NCBI GenBank assembly: GCA_012999515.1
Contig: JABEEB010000001.1
Span: 1,736,001 to 1,800,000 of the forward strand
Length of the DNA stretch: 64,000 nt
From: Salifodinibacter halophilus
Lineage (GTDB): Bacteria > Pseudomonadota > Gammaproteobacteria > Nevskiales > Salinisphaeraceae
Reading direction: 5' to 3'
Made by a program: the position numbers and the translations under genes
Part shown: positions 55,279 to 63,937 of the stretch, piece by piece
How positions within the stretch are numbered: position 1 is the first letter of the stretch
Layout of the letters: every line of letters starts with the position of its first letter
Notes under the pieces: generated by a model
What the model saw: only the letters and a program-made list of their open reading frames with translations
Told to the model about the DNA's origin: nothing
Database searches by the model: none

Positions 55279-56069
55279 TACGTGTGGTTACTCGGTGGCG
55301 CGTTTTGGCCGCGGCCGCTGAGCATTGGATCGTGTTGTTGGCGGTGCTGGCGCTGGTGGGCAGCATACCTGCCGCATTGGCCGGGCCGCTCGATGTGGGT
55401 TCCGTGCCGAGTCTGTTGTCTCAGATTATCGGCTGGTTTTCTGCATCGGGGCAGTGGTACGGGGGGAATAGCATTCCATATCGGGTGCTCCAGCACGTCT
55501 ACTATTTCAGCGTTTCAATGGGCGTAGCGGCGGCAATCGCATTGCCAGTCGGTATCGGACTGGGACATTTCGGCCGTGGCGGGTTGCTAGCGATCAATAT
55601 CGCCAACGTTGGCCGGGCGGTGCCATCGTTTGGGCTCATTATCTTGATGTTTTTGTTGGTTGGTGTCGGCTTTGTGCCGGTTCTGGTCGCGCTAGTCGCA
55701 CTTGCGGTTCCGCCGATGGTGACCAACAGTTACGTCGGCATGCGTGCAGTGGATCCCGCCGTGCGCCAGGCCGCCGAGGCCATCGGCATGACCGGTTGGC
55801 AGCGGCTTATGCAGGTTGAGTTGCCGATCGCACTGCCGCTTGTCATGGCGGGCGTGCGCACCTCGGCCATCCAGGTTGTTTCGACGGCGACGCTGGCGGC
55901 TTACGTCGGTCTAGGCGGGCTCGGGCGCTATCTGATCGATGGCCTGGCTCAGCACCAGCTCACCCAGGTCGTCGGCGGCGCGATCGTGGTCGCGCTTCTG
56001 GCGCTTCTGGTCGAATGCGTGTTGGCCGGTTTGCAACGGCTGATTACGCCGAAAGGGTTAGCGACCTGA
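55275..56069 (+). CDS. Osmoprotectant ABC transporter permease (second)
   Basis: A 264-residue permease paralogous to the first. The EAA loop is AAEAIGMTGWQRLMQVELPI, followed by TLAAYVGLGGLGRYLIDGLA. The GTG at 55275 overlaps the previous stop (GTGA), with GGAGG 5 bases upstream, and this decides the start over an in-frame GTG at 55242. A heterodimeric channel with the first permease is expected. Confidence 0.9.
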   Translation: MIRVVTRWRVLAAAAEHWIVLLAVLALVGSIPAALAGPLDVGSVPSLLSQIIGWFSASGQWYGGNSIPYRVLQHVYYFSVSMGVAAAIALPVGIGLGHFGRGGLLAINIANVGRAVPSFGLIILMFLLVGVGFVPVLVALVALAVPPMVTNSYVGMRAVDPAVRQAAEAIGMTGWQRLMQVELPIALPLVMAGVRTSAIQVVSTATLAAYVGLGGLGRYLIDGLAQHQLTQVVGGAIVVALLALLVECVLAGLQRLITPKGLAT

Positions 56070-56130
56070 GGCGAGTGATTCGTGTAGGCTTTTTCTAAAG
56101 TCCGAGACAGCCGCCAAGGAATTACAAGCC

Positions 56131-57015
56131 ATGTCGATTGTTCGCAAACCAGCCGGCAGCCTGCTTCTGGTCGTCGGCATGCTGGCCGGGCTGGCCAGTC
56201 AAGCGGCCGGTGCCAAGCCCGTGGTCGTGGCCTCGACCAACTTTAGCGAGCAACTTGTGCTGGCCAATATCTACGCCAATGTTCTCGAAAAGCACGGCGT
56301 TAAGGTCAAAAAACGCTTGCATCTCGGTTCGCGGGAGGTGGTGTTTCCGGCGCTGAAATCGGGCGAGGTCGATGTGCTGCCTGAATATTCGGGAGCGTTG
56401 CTGGCTTACCTGGCTGACGATAAGGTCAAAGAAACCGGTAAACAGGCTGTGCTCGACCAACTCCGCGCCCAATTGCCGGCAAAATTGGTCGCGCTGAAAG
56501 CCGCCAGCGCGCAAAACAAGGATGCCCTCGTGGTCACGGCCAAGACAGCCGAGCAGTATCAGCTAAACACCATTGCTGATTTGAAACCCGTCGCCGGCCA
56601 ACTCACATTCGGCGGTCCACCGGAGGTTAAAACCCGGCGCGATGGCATGCCCGGCTTGAAATCGGTTTATGGCATCCAGTTCAAGAACTTCCGCTCGCTG
56701 GACGCCGGCGGGCCGCTCACCCAGAGTGCGCTGTCCTCGGGCGCGATCCAGGTTGCGCGCATGTTTACGACCCAAGGTGTGATTCAAGATAAAGGGTGGC
56801 GGGTTTTGAAAGACACCAAGCATTTGGTGCCTGCTCAGAACCTGATACCGATAATCCGCAAGTCAGTGGTCACGCCCAAGATCCGCAAGCTGTTGAAAGC
56901 GGTCTCGAGCGCGTTGACGACCAAGCAACTGCGTGCGATGAACAAACGGGTCGCGGTGGATAAACGCGACCCAGCCCAAGTCGCCCAAAAGTGGGTTGCC
57001 AGGCATGATCTTTGA
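56131..57015 (+). CDS. Osmoprotectant substrate-binding protein
   Basis: A 294-residue periplasmic binding protein with signal peptide (about residues 1-27, ending GAK). The mature domain starts VVVASTNFSEQLVLANIYAN, the pattern of OpuCC/OsmF/ProX-type glycine betaine binders. EYSGALLAYL and the DLKPVAGQLTFGGPPE segment line the ligand pocket. AAGGAA precedes the ATG. It is the last gene of the importer operon; the stop is 26 bases from the convergent PHP gene. Confidence 0.9.
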   Translation: MSIVRKPAGSLLLVVGMLAGLASQAAGAKPVVVASTNFSEQLVLANIYANVLEKHGVKVKKRLHLGSREVVFPALKSGEVDVLPEYSGALLAYLADDKVKETGKQAVLDQLRAQLPAKLVALKAASAQNKDALVVTAKTAEQYQLNTIADLKPVAGQLTFGGPPEVKTRRDGMPGLKSVYGIQFKNFRSLDAGGPLTQSALSSGAIQVARMFTTQGVIQDKGWRVLKDTKHLVPAQNLIPIIRKSVVTPKIRKLLKAVSSALTTKQLRAMNKRVAVDKRDPAQVAQKWVARHDL

Positions 57016-57040
57016 GTCGATGGCCTAGGCTGGCCTTTAA

Positions 57041-57883
57041 TCACGACGTCAAAGAACGAAAGGCTGGCGCCTGCCAGATTGGGGTGACGTTGTTGGGCAG
57101 CGTCGGCAGCCGGCCGAGCTCCAGCCAGGATTGCTCGGGACTGTGAAAATCCGAGCCGGCGGAGGCGTAGAGGCCATACTCACCCGCTTCGGATGCGACC
57201 CGCGCGACACTGTCTGGAGGCGTCGTACCGGTGGCAACTTCCACGCCGTCGCCGCCGTTCTCGGCCAAAGCAGCCAGCGCGCGGCGGCGGACATTGTTCG
57301 AGAATCCGTAGGCCATCGGATGCGCCAGCACCGCCAACCCGCCCGCGGCATGGATCCACTCGATAGCGGCCGGCAGCGCCGCCCATTCGACCGGCACGTG
57401 GGCATTTCGACCGGGTTTCAAATAGTGTTTGAATGCCTGTTGGAAATTTTTGCAGAAGCCGGCCTCAACCAACACGCGCGCGAAATGTGCACGCCCGATC
57501 TGGCCGGTGCCGGCGAGTTCACGCGCGCGCTCTGCCGCGCCGACCACGCCGAGACTTTCTAGCTTGCTGCCGATCGTCGCGGCGCGTTGCTTGCGAGTGT
57601 GCTGCAGGTCGGCCAGTCCGTCGTTTAGGGTTGGTTCATCGGGATCAATGCCCAAGCCAGCTATGTGCAGTGTCTGCCGTTGCCAAGTGACTGAAATTTC
57701 CACGCCGGCGACCAGCGCAATGCCATGGTTGTACGCAGCCGCGGCCGCCTCGGCGATGCCGTCGACGGTGTCATGGTCGGTTAAAGCCAGTGTGTCAACG
57801 CCCTGCTCGGCGGCACGTGCGACTAGTTCGGTTGGCGAGAGGCGGCCGTCGGAACGGCTTGAATGACTGTGTAAGTCCTGCAT
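57041..57883 (-). CDS. PHP-domain phosphoesterase (RNase AM / TrpH-like)
   Basis: A 280-residue PHP metalloenzyme. The metal-binding signatures are DLHSHSSRSDG at residues 3-13, LTDHDT at 35-40, GVEIS near 60, and the C-terminal GSDFHSPE. AVLAHPMAYG is another metal motif. E. coli members of this family (YciV) are 5'-3' exoribonucleases that mature rRNA 5' ends, with activity on 3',5'-bisphosphates. The protein is cytosolic. Confidence 0.9.
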   Translation of the reverse strand: MQDLHSHSSRSDGRLSPTELVARAAEQGVDTLALTDHDTVDGIAEAAAAAYNHGIALVAGVEISVTWQRQTLHIAGLGIDPDEPTLNDGLADLQHTRKQRAATIGSKLESLGVVGAAERARELAGTGQIGRAHFARVLVEAGFCKNFQQAFKHYLKPGRNAHVPVEWAALPAAIEWIHAAGGLAVLAHPMAYGFSNNVRRRALAALAENGGDGVEVATGTTPPDSVARVASEAGEYGLYASAGSDFHSPEQSWLELGRLPTLPNNVTPIWQAPAFRSLTS

Positions 57884-57984
57884 GGCGCCATTATTTTAGG
57901 GTGGTGAGCAATATAAGCGGCGACAACGCCGACGATTGCGGTGCGTCGGTCGTCGCAGCCCAAGCACGCCAGTCTAAAGATCGC

Positions 57985-58014
57985 CACGCCTCGCACCGTT
58001 CGGCGCGAGGCGTG
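57985..58014 (-). terminator. Probable terminator of the 58043-59098 aldo/keto reductase
   Basis: CACGCCTCGC (57985-57994) and GCGAGGCGTG (58005-58014) form a perfect 10-bp stem with a 10-base loop. On the minus strand it lies about 30 bases beyond the reductase stop and is followed by a weak T stretch (GATCTTTAG). Confidence 0.5.
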
Positions 58015-58042
58015 CATTGGCGTTTGGCTGCTAGTAGTTGCG

Positions 58043-59098
58043 TCAGTCGTCGGTGTGGTTGGCGTGCAGTACCTGGTCGGCTGGGCCGAAGCGTTCCGAA
58101 GCAGTTTTTTTCTGGTGCCAGTACGGATAGATGAGCGGTGGACGGCTGACTTTTTCGATAGTTGCGATTTCTTCGTCGCTAAGTTTTAGATGGGCGGCGT
58201 CGAGGTTGTCCTGTAGCTGGTGGGCTTTGCGGGCGCCGATGACTGACGTGGTTACGCCGGGGCGGCTGTTGATCCAAGCAATGGCGACCTGGGCGGCGGA
58301 TACGCCGTGGCCATCGCCGATTTCGGCTAGTTCCTCGATGAGGTCAAACAGGGCTGTTTCGTCGCGGATGGGCGGCTCATCCCAGCCTTCGGCGAAACGG
58401 GTGCCCTCCGGTTGGCTCTGGTCGCGGCGATATTTGCCGGACAGCAGTCCGCCGGCCAGTGGCGACCAGATCATGGTGCCAAGGCCTTGATCGCAGGCCG
58501 CGGGCATTAGTTCGTATTCGGCGTCGCGGGCTTGGGCGGTGTAGTGGATTTGTTGACTGATCGGTTTGGTGAAGCCCTCGCGCTCGCAGATCTGCATGAC
58601 TTTCATCAACTGCCAGCCGGAGAAGTTGGAGATGCCGTAGTAGCGGATCTTGCCGTGGCCGATCAAGGTGTCGATGGTTTGCAGGGTTTCTTCTAGCGGT
58701 GTGGTGCCGTCCCACATGTGGAGTTGATAGAGGTCGATATGCTCGGTGTCGAGTCGTTTCAGGCTGGCTTCGACCTGCTCATGGATGTGCAAGCGCGATA
58801 GCCCGCCTTCGTTCGGCCCATCGCCCATCGGGAAGCGGACCTTGGTGGCGAGCAATACGTCCTTGCGTTTATCGCCGAGCGCCTGGCCGAGGATTTCTTC
58901 CGATAGGCCACCCGAGTACATATTGGCGGTGTCGAAGATGTTGATGCCCTTGTCCAGCGCCAAGTCGATCAGCTCGCGGGCCTCTTTAATGTCGGTGTCG
59001 CCGAGCTTGGACATGCCACCACGGCCGCCGAAAGTCATGGTGCCGAGGGTGAGTTCCGAAATCTTCAGGCCGCTGTTGCCGAGTACGCGGTAGTCCAT
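58043..59098 (-). CDS. Aldo/keto reductase (second paralogue)
   Basis: A 351-residue NADPH-dependent TIM-barrel reductase. The tetrad is Asp56 and Tyr61 (IFDTANMYSGG), Lys86 (LLATKVR) and His127 (LYQLHMWD). It shares the N-terminal pattern (V/LGNSGLKISELTLGTMTFG) and the SPLAGGLLSGKYRRDQS block with the 40325-41350 protein, so the two are paralogues. A basic C-terminal extension (HQKKTASERFGP) follows the cofactor site. Substrate unknown; the gene stands alone. Confidence 0.9.
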   Translation of the reverse strand: MDYRVLGNSGLKISELTLGTMTFGGRGGMSKLGDTDIKEARELIDLALDKGINIFDTANMYSGGLSEEILGQALGDKRKDVLLATKVRFPMGDGPNEGGLSRLHIHEQVEASLKRLDTEHIDLYQLHMWDGTTPLEETLQTIDTLIGHGKIRYYGISNFSGWQLMKVMQICEREGFTKPISQQIHYTAQARDAEYELMPAACDQGLGTMIWSPLAGGLLSGKYRRDQSQPEGTRFAEGWDEPPIRDETALFDLIEELAEIGDGHGVSAAQVAIAWINSRPGVTTSVIGARKAHQLQDNLDAAHLKLSDEEIATIEKVSRPPLIYPYWHQKKTASERFGPADQVLHANHTDD

Positions 59099-59171
59099 AG
59101 TCGATACGCCGATTGAATGGGTGAACGATTGCCCTTCGGTTTCGAGTTGTGTCGTAACGAGGCGGCGTTTG

Positions 59172-59597
59172 TCAACGCGGCAGTAGCCGTACTCGAACCT
59201 TGGCAGTACCGGCCTCGATCATGCGCAGTTTCTCAGCGGCGTGCCGTGAGAGGTCGATAATGCGATTTTTCGCAAACGGGCCACGGTCGGTAATGCGGAC
59301 AACGATCTGGCGCTGGTTTCGGAGGTTGGTCACCCGGACGCGTGATCCGAGCGGCAACTGCAGGCTGGCGGCGGTCATGGCGTTGGGGTCGAATTTATTG
59401 CCGTTAGCCATGGTCTTGCCCGCGAATTTGGCGCCGTAAAATGAGGCGACGCCTGTGCGCACAAGTGGTTTGGCCGTGGCGTAAGCTGTGTTTGCCATCG
59501 CCAGGAGCAGTAGTGACAAAACGGGGGCGGTGCATCCGATTGTTTTTAGCCGCTCCCGTCCAGCAAGCCAGGATTGTGCTGCGAATGTGATGGCCAT
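59172..59597 (-). CDS. RlpA-like double-psi beta-barrel protein
   Basis: A 141-residue protein with an N-terminal signal peptide or anchor (hydrophobic stretch near residues 20-38) and a DPBB domain (TGVASFYGAKFAGKTMANG, then LPLGSRVRVTNLRNQRQI and VRITDRGPFAKNRIIDLS). It resembles the catalytic core of RlpA lytic transglycosylases, without the SPOR domain of the E. coli protein. I chose ATG 59595-59597 because the frame upstream (to 59717) adds sequence with no signal-peptide character. It may be lipidated or simply secreted; the TIGC near the hydrophobic region is not a proper lipobox. Confidence 0.82.
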   Translation of the reverse strand: MAITFAAQSWLAGRERLKTIGCTAPVLSLLLLAMANTAYATAKPLVRTGVASFYGAKFAGKTMANGNKFDPNAMTAASLQLPLGSRVRVTNLRNQRQIVVRITDRGPFAKNRIIDLSRHAAEKLRMIEAGTAKVRVRLLPR

Positions 59598-60167
59598 GCG
59601 CTCTACTCTGGCGGCAAGTCGGCAGCCGCCTGTTTGGTGTTGCTCGGTATCGCCCGCGTGGGGCGGTGCGTGTCGCGTGTGGGTTGCCACTCCAGTCGTG
59701 TCCGCAATCGAGATCATGCGCGGCGCCGAGTCAACACAGCGCTAGCCAAGGCATGTGCTGTGGCCACGGGATGAGCGCGTAACCTAGTTATCGTGCCAGT
59801 GATGGTACTGAAAAAGCCGGTGTTCAATAGGTTGTAGCCACGTGTCGAGTGGTGCCGTTAGTTAACCGGCGCCAGATTTGGGCAGTGTGTCGATACCGCC
59901 GGCGAGTCGTGAAGCACTTTCGATTGGTTGGTTCGTGCCGGCGTTGATCCACGCGGTCGATATGTTGATCGAGCATACGAAGGCTGGCGTGGGGCGCACA
60001 TCGAGCGGGTTGTCGGCCTGATAAGCGCAGCGCGATGTGCATTCTGGAGGTTGGTGTGCGGGGGCGGATGGCGATTGCCAGGCCGTTTGCGCGGCAGTAG
60101 TGGTCCGCTGAACCGCCAAAGTGTGTTGGCCTGGCGAGCGCATGCTGTTAACCTGTCGGCTTCTGTC
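59598..60167. other. Intergenic region with no recognised gene
   Basis: This region has 570 bases between the RlpA-like gene and tRNA-Ala. Frames exist on both strands (for instance 59862-60143 minus), but their translations are unfamiliar, with no ribosome sites. I looked for DnaA-box-like TTATNCACA and found none. It may hold promoters for rlpA and for the tRNA. Confidence 0.5.
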
Positions 60168-60244
60168 GGGGCCGTAGCTCAGTTAGGGAGAGCGTCGCGT
60201 TCGCAACGCGAAGGTCGCCGGTTCGATCCCGGCCGGCTCCACCA
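60168..60244 (+). tRNA. tRNA-Ala (anticodon CGC)
   Basis: The acceptor stem GGGGCCG pairs with CGGCTCC (one G-T pair), then discriminator A and encoded CCA. The anticodon arm is TCGCG-TTCGCAA-CGCGA with anticodon CGC, reading GCG codons. The T arm is GCCGG-TTCGATC-CCGGC. It is 77 bases long, 60 bases upstream of parA, in the same direction. Confidence 0.95.
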
Positions 60245-60304
60245 ACCCTTTTGCTAAAGCCGCCGCTAGTCGGTCGTCCACAAACGTCGGTTAGACTCGC
60301 ACAC

Positions 60305-61147
60305 ATGAGCGAGATCATAGCGATCGCCAATCAAAAAGGCGGTGTTGGCAAAACTACGACCAGCGTCAACCTGGCCGCCGCATTCGCGGCGCAGGATAAG
60401 CGCGTGTTGTTGGTGGACATGGATGCGCAGGGCAACGCCACAATGGGCGTCGGCCTGGATAAGCGCACACTAGGCGCCACGGTCTGTGACTTCCTGCTGG
60501 GCGAAAAGGGTGTGGCTGATGCGCTGGAATTAGCGCTCGATGGCCAACTCTATGTGCTGGGCGCAAACGGTGACATGACCGCCGCTGAAGTCGGGCTGCG
60601 CGATTTGAGCGACGGCCGGCGCGCGCTGGCCAACGCACTTGCCGGTATTGCCACCAGTTTCGATTATGTGATTATCGACTGTCCGCCGGCGTTGTCGATG
60701 CTCACGATCAATGCGCTGGTCGCTGCGCGCGGTATTATTGTGCCCATGCAGTGCGAATACTATGCGCTCGAAGGTCTGTCAGCGCTTCTGGAGACCATCG
60801 AACACGTGCGGCATAATCTCAATCCGAAGCTGCACATCGAGGGTGTGCTGCGCACGCTCTACGACCCACGCAGTCGACTGACCAATGACGTGTCGGATCA
60901 GCTGGCCGATTATTTTGGCGACAGTCTCTACAAAACGGTCATCCCGCGAAACGTGCGGTTGGCTGAAGCGCCGAGCCACGGTGTGTCGGTGCTGAAGTAT
61001 GACGGTGCCTCGAGCGGAGCGCGCGCGTATAAAGCGCTAGCCCGCGAAATACTGGGCCGGGACGAAGACGAGGCCATAGTGGCGCCGACGCGTGGCGCCC
61101 GCCGGGCGGCTTCGGCCGTTTTTGGGCGCCGCCGGCGCTCCGAATAG
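60305..61147 (+). CDS. parA: Chromosome-partitioning ATPase ParA (Soj)
   Basis: A 280-residue deviant-Walker ATPase. Walker A KGGVGKTT is at residues 11-18 (ANQKGGVGKTTTSVNLA), and DYVIIDCPPALSMLT carries Walker B. The chromosomal (not plasmid) type is indicated by the parAB-atp neighbourhood. ATG 60305 is chosen because MSEIIAIANQKGGVG is the normal ParA start; an upstream in-frame start at 60251 would overlap the tRNA spacer. parB begins 20 bases downstream. Confidence 0.95.
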   Translation: MSEIIAIANQKGGVGKTTTSVNLAAAFAAQDKRVLLVDMDAQGNATMGVGLDKRTLGATVCDFLLGEKGVADALELALDGQLYVLGANGDMTAAEVGLRDLSDGRRALANALAGIATSFDYVIIDCPPALSMLTINALVAARGIIVPMQCEYYALEGLSALLETIEHVRHNLNPKLHIEGVLRTLYDPRSRLTNDVSDQLADYFGDSLYKTVIPRNVRLAEAPSHGVSVLKYDGASSGARAYKALAREILGRDEDEAIVAPTRGARRAASAVFGRRRRSE

Positions 61148-61166
61148 ACATGGAAGGAAACTCTCG

Positions 61167-62036
61167 ATGACCAGTCGTAGCAAGCGCGGCCTTGGCCGCG
61201 GTCTGGAAGCACTGCTCAGCGAGGAGGCCACTGCCGACGAGCAACAGCGCATCGTCGAGTTGCCGGTCGAGGAGCTTACAAGCGGGCGACATCAGCCGCG
61301 CCAAAGCATGAACGACGAGGCGCTGGATGCGCTGACGCGGTCGGTCCAGGCGCAGGGGATCGTGCAGCCACTAGTGGTGCGCGTGGCCGGCGAGGGCTAT
61401 GAGATCGTAGCCGGCGAACGGCGATGGTTGGCGGCCCAGCGAGCGAACTTTGCTTACGTGCCGGCGCTGATTCGCGCGTTCGACGATCAAACCGCGAGTG
61501 CGGTCGCGCTGATCGAAAACATCCAGCGCGAAGAGCTCGACGCGGTCGATGAATCGGTCGGCCTGGCCCGTTTGATCAACGAGTTCGGTTTAACCCACGC
61601 CCAGTGTGCCGAGGCTGTGGGTCGCTCGCGTGCCTCGGTGTCGAATCTGTTGCGTCTGGCCGAATTGGCGAGCGAAGTGCGCGAACACGTGCGCGCGGGG
61701 CGGCTGAACATGGGCCATGCCCGCACGCTTCTCGGTTTGGATGTTGCCGATCAATCTGTGGCTGGCGAGCACGTTATTGCGCACGGCCTGACTGTGCGCC
61801 AGACTGAGCGATTGGTGCGCGACTGGCCGAATTGGGGCGGGGCTGACGCAACCCGCGACGAGGGTGATGAGGCCCGAGCTATGGCGCGTTCGCTGACCGA
61901 TAATCTCGCGATGCCAGTGCGTGTGACCACCCGCGCTCGCGGGGGTGGCCGGGTCACGATCGATTTTTCGAATCGCGAGGAGCTGGATGCGTTGGCCGGG
62001 CGTCTGGGCTTGACAGATGCGCAGGACAGCAGTTAA
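61167..62036 (+). CDS. parB: Chromosome-partitioning protein ParB
   Basis: A 289-residue ParB. The N-terminal TSRSKRGLGRGLEALLSEE recruits ParA. The ParB-Srx domain has the CTP motif region EIVAGERRWLAAQRA and ALIENIQREELDAVDE; the helix-turn-helix is FGLTHAQCAEAVGRSRASVSNLLRL (in parts). GGAAGGA lies 9 bases before ATG 61167, which decides the start over an in-frame GTG at 61092 inside parA. I found no parS consensus in the window. Confidence 0.95.
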   Translation: MTSRSKRGLGRGLEALLSEEATADEQQRIVELPVEELTSGRHQPRQSMNDEALDALTRSVQAQGIVQPLVVRVAGEGYEIVAGERRWLAAQRANFAYVPALIRAFDDQTASAVALIENIQREELDAVDESVGLARLINEFGLTHAQCAEAVGRSRASVSNLLRLAELASEVREHVRAGRLNMGHARTLLGLDVADQSVAGEHVIAHGLTVRQTERLVRDWPNWGGADATRDEGDEARAMARSLTDNLAMPVRVTTRARGGGRVTIDFSNREELDALAGRLGLTDAQDSS

Positions 62037-62173
62037 ACAACCAGAATTAGCTTGCGCCACTGCGGCGCATGTCACATTTTGAGTGCCTACCTGTTGATCG
62101 TCGTGGTCGATGGCCGGTAGGATTCGGATCGAACGCGACGTAGCGCGTACGACGGGAAGCAGGGGAACCGCCG

Positions 62174-62560
62174 ATGCAAAACGTGCTCATTCGCGTTCTG
62201 TTGATACAGATCGTAGCCGCTTGCGTGTGCAGTGCGGCTTTTCTTATCGCTATTAATGGATGGGCAGCTGGATCGGCTGCCTACGGGGGAGGAGTCAGCG
62301 TTTTGACATCGCTTTTGTTGGGGTGGCGTATGAATCAGGCCGCCCGTCCGGGCGCCGATTTGCGCGCGCTTTATATTGGTGCTGCTGAGCGCATGGGGGT
62401 TGCGATCGCCGCATTTGGTGTAGGGATCGCGTTGTTTGATCTGACGCCGCTGGCAGTGATTGTTGGTTTTGCTAGCGCGCAGCTCGTATATTACGCCAGT
62501 GCCGGGCCGCTCCGGCAATTTGTCATGACCGGCGCGGCCGAAGGTCGCAAAGGCGAGTAA
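62174..62560 (+). CDS. atpI: ATP synthase subunit I
   Basis: A 128-residue membrane protein with four hydrophobic helices (residues ~5-25, 31-50, 70-90, 95-115). It fits gammaproteobacterial AtpI in size, in the RVLLIQIVAA N-terminus and in position directly before atpB. AtpI assists c-ring assembly. The stop is 4 bases before the atpB GTG. First gene of the ATP synthase operon. Confidence 0.87.
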   Translation: MQNVLIRVLLIQIVAACVCSAAFLIAINGWAAGSAAYGGGVSVLTSLLLGWRMNQAARPGADLRALYIGAAERMGVAIAAFGVGIALFDLTPLAVIVGFASAQLVYYASAGPLRQFVMTGAAEGRKGE

Positions 62561-62564
62561 GGCT

Positions 62565-63413
62565 GTGAAGTCTCCAGGCGAATACATTACCCATCACCTG
62601 ACTGACTGGTGTGTCGGATGCGGGGCGGATCATCAGCCGCAAGGGCTGGTTGATTTCAATGCGGTCACGCTCGATCTGCTGCTGGTGTCGTTGGCATGCG
62701 CGCTCACGATCGCCGTCGTGGCGCGTGTTCTCGGTAGTCGGCTCAGCATGGAGAGTCCGGGGCGTCTGCAGCTTGCCGTCGAGGCCGCAGTGGAATACAT
62801 CACGGACCAGATTCGCGAAGTTTTCCCGCGTGTCAATCATTTCGTCGGCGCCATGGCGCTGCTGATTTTCTTCTGGGTCTTGTTGATGAATATGGCGGAT
62901 CTGGTGCCCATCGATCTGCCGCCCACAGTCGCTGGACTCATTGGCGGCGCATTCGGTGTCGAGGAAACCTATTTCCGGTTTGTGCCGACCGCTGCGCTGG
63001 ATACGCCGTTTGCAATGGCGATCGTGGTATTCGTGATGACCGTCACGTATCAAATCCGCGCGAATGGTGTCGGCGGCTATTTCAAGCGCTTTTTGGTCCA
63101 TCCGTATGGCAAATACGCGCTGCCGGCTAATATTGTGACGGTCCTGATCGAGGATCTGTCGAAGCCAATCAGTCTCGCCCTGCGTCTTTTTGGTAACTTG
63201 TTCGCAGGGGAGTTGATTTTCGCGCTGCTGGCATTGTTGACATTTGCCACACTGGAGCCAATTAGCGCGGCCGTAGCCATTTGGGCGCCGCTGCATTTCA
63301 TTGGCGGTGTTATCTGGAGCTTGTTCCATTTATTGATCATCGTGTTGCAAGCATTTATCTTCGCCGTGTTGACGATTGTTTATCTCGGCATGGCGCAGCA
63401 GCCCGAGCATTAA
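62565..63413 (+). CDS. atpB: ATP synthase F0 subunit a
   Basis: A 282-residue proton-channel subunit. SPGEYITHHLTDW at the start, LMNMADLVPIDLPP and the channel helix KPISLALRLFGNLFAGELIF are conserved. The essential arginine is Arg207 in LALRLFGN. The start is GTG 62565 with AAGG just upstream. A 186-base gap separates it from atpE. Confidence 0.96.
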   Translation: MKSPGEYITHHLTDWCVGCGADHQPQGLVDFNAVTLDLLLVSLACALTIAVVARVLGSRLSMESPGRLQLAVEAAVEYITDQIREVFPRVNHFVGAMALLIFFWVLLMNMADLVPIDLPPTVAGLIGGAFGVEETYFRFVPTAALDTPFAMAIVVFVMTVTYQIRANGVGGYFKRFLVHPYGKYALPANIVTVLIEDLSKPISLALRLFGNLFAGELIFALLALLTFATLEPISAAVAIWAPLHFIGGVIWSLFHLLIIVLQAFIFAVLTIVYLGMAQQPEH

Positions 63414-63599
63414 GGGTGGACGCGATGTGTAGCGGATATGTTCAAACAGCTGGACATTAGCGCTGTGTAAAAAGCATTCCCTAGCTGGCGTGGCCGATTG
63501 TCTGAATCGGTGGTATTCGTCGGCTGGCGGGATAGTTGGGGTTCAGCGTTCGGCGGTGCCGGAAGTTGATGTTAGTCAGTATTCGAAGGAGTAATTAAC

Positions 63600-63893
63600 G
63601 TGAATGCAGACCCAAGTGTAATCGCCGAGATTGTCGGTGCGACTGCGATCGGCGTCGGATTGATGCTGGCCGCGGCCGGCCTCGGTTCGGCCATCGGCTG
63701 GGGGCTGATCACCTCGAAAGCGCTCGAGGGCATCGCGCGTCAGCCGGAAATGCGGCCGCAGTTGATGGTGAATATGTTTATTTTCGCCGGGCTGATGGAA
63801 TCTTTCCCGTTCATCCTTTTCGGCGTGTCGATGTGGTTTTTGTTCGCCAATCCCTTCGTCGGTACGCTCGCAAGTATGGCGGGTGGCGGCTGA
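63600..63893 (+). CDS. atpE: ATP synthase F0 subunit c
   Basis: A 97-residue two-helix proteolipid. The polar loop is ARQPE at 46-50. The ion-binding carboxylate in helix 2 is Glu67, in GLMESFPF, where most gammaproteobacteria have Asp; the next residue is Ser68. Helix 1 has AIGWGL with Trp34 where sodium-type rings carry a Gln, so a proton-driven ring is the better reading. The start is GTG 63600, with GAAGGAG eight bases upstream. Confidence 0.95.
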   Translation: MNADPSVIAEIVGATAIGVGLMLAAAGLGSAIGWGLITSKALEGIARQPEMRPQLMVNMFIFAGLMESFPFILFGVSMWFLFANPFVGTLASMAGGG

Positions 63894-63937
63894 GTGGCCA
63901 CCCAATCGCCATCCAATCAGAGTAGCTGAGAGACGCC

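Noticed and set aside
59928-60257. Plus-strand frame running through tRNA-Ala
   Set aside because: It spans a complete tRNA gene and has no ribosome site or known motif.
60000-62100. parS site near parAB
   Set aside because: No match to the TGTTTCACGTGAAACA consensus was seen near parAB or at the CACGTG cores inspected elsewhere in the window.
62523-63329. 268-codon open frame antisense to atpB
   Set aside because: Its product is polar, Gln/Arg-rich and unlike any family, and it is explained by the codon bias of atpB on the other strand.
63600-63893. Sodium-type ATP synthase c-ring
   Set aside because: The Glu-Ser pair is suggestive, but helix 1 lacks the Gln of Na+-binding rings (Trp34 instead), so H+ coupling is the better reading.
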